Notes under the pieces: generated by a model
Seen by the model: only the letters and a program-made list of their open reading frames with translations
What the model was told of the DNA's origin: nothing
Database searches by the model: none
Program-made: the position numbers and the translations under genes
Source of the DNA: Microbulbifer sp. GL-2
Lineage (GTDB): Bacteria; Pseudomonadota; Gammaproteobacteria; Pseudomonadales; Cellvibrionaceae
Reading direction: 5' to 3'
Length of the DNA: 64,000 nt
Assembly: GCF_007183175.1 (NCBI RefSeq)
Contig: NZ_AP019807.1
Span: 4,150,001 to 4,214,000, forward strand
In this document: one piece after another, positions 63,900-64,000 of the stretch
Layout: every line of letters starts with the position of its first letter
Numbering within the stretch: position 1 is the stretch's first letter

Positions 63900-64000
63900 T
63901 TTAAATGCAATTGGAAATATATAAACATATCAACAATCCTCAACCCACCAACCACCCCAACTCTTGCGCTTTCATGTATGCCAACTTCGGGATATTTTTA

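Noticed and set aside
1..64000. CRISPR arrays, rRNA, riboswitches or phage modules
   Set aside because: No regular repeat-spacer pattern, rRNA-like sequence, structural phage gene or recognisable riboswitch core was seen on either strand.

Overview
The window looks like chromosomal DNA of a marine gammaproteobacterium. I infer a Microbulbifer-like Cellvibrionales relative, from an S46 dipeptidyl-peptidase, a Zur/DUF2796/COG0523 zinc operon, an fhp-like Hmp locus under a NorR-type regulator, and dbpA. This is family resemblance only. Most of the window has mixed base composition; from about 49.4 kb onward it is visibly AT-rich, which suggests a laterally acquired island. No rRNA, tRNA gene, CRISPR array or replication origin was seen.

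Layout. 0-5 kb: partial and small secreted proteins, a thiolase, a cupin, a DUF294-like nucleotidyltransferase. 4.5-9.2 kb: a LysR gene divergent from a three-gene cassette (MIO-type aromatic ammonia-lyase, TauD-like dioxygenase, PaaK-like adenylate-forming ligase), with a long dyad operator between them. 9.4-14.5 kb: SDR/LysR and Rieske/TetR divergent pairs with visible operators, a thioesterase and a metallophosphoesterase. 14.9-17.6 kb: a decayed cadR facing an intact Cd/Zn/Pb ATPase whose MerR-type promoter is still present. 17.7-24.7 kb: a beta-helix-like secreted protein, an intact IS30 element, a glycerophosphodiesterase, membrane proteins and a frameshifted norR. 24.7-26.6 kb: NorR-type sites, a sigma-54 promoter, a small membrane protein and hmp. 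26.6-34 kb: amidohydrolase, GFA and MAPEG proteins, dbpA, a trypsin-like protease and hipBA. 34-39.3 kb: an MFS exporter convergent with an unusual A-PCP-oxoamine synthase-SCP2-like megaprotein. 39.8-48.5 kb: MOSC protein, acetolactate-synthase-like enzyme, a fossil acyl-AMP ligase, the S46 peptidase and a Zur-operator-driven zinc operon. 48.5-51.6 kb: IS30 and IS3 fossils and an alpha/beta hydrolase. 51.6-63.9 kb: a compact NRPS locus with methyltransferase, class III aminotransferase, a two-module A-T-C-A-T-R synthetase, a decayed IS30 copy, a DHA2 exporter and a SyrP/AsnO-like hydroxylase.

How it fits together. The NRPS has the same domain order as the pyrazinone synthetase AusA. Its hand-read specificity codes point to Asn then Val, and an HxE-type amino-acid hydroxylase sits in the same cluster. 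A (hydroxy)Asn-Val aldehyde, cyclised or aminated, is the simplest prediction. I consider this and the A-PCP-AOS-SCP2 protein the most promising undescribed systems here.

Data-quality caution. Four genes (LysR, TauD-like dioxygenase, norR, DUF2796) are each broken by what looks like loss of one base in a G/C homopolymer. This suggests sequencing error at least as much as real gene decay. By contrast, the cadR fossil (three in-frame stops), the 60.3 kb IS30 copy and the 49 kb and 50.5 kb IS remnants carry substitutions or larger deletions and look like genuine decay.
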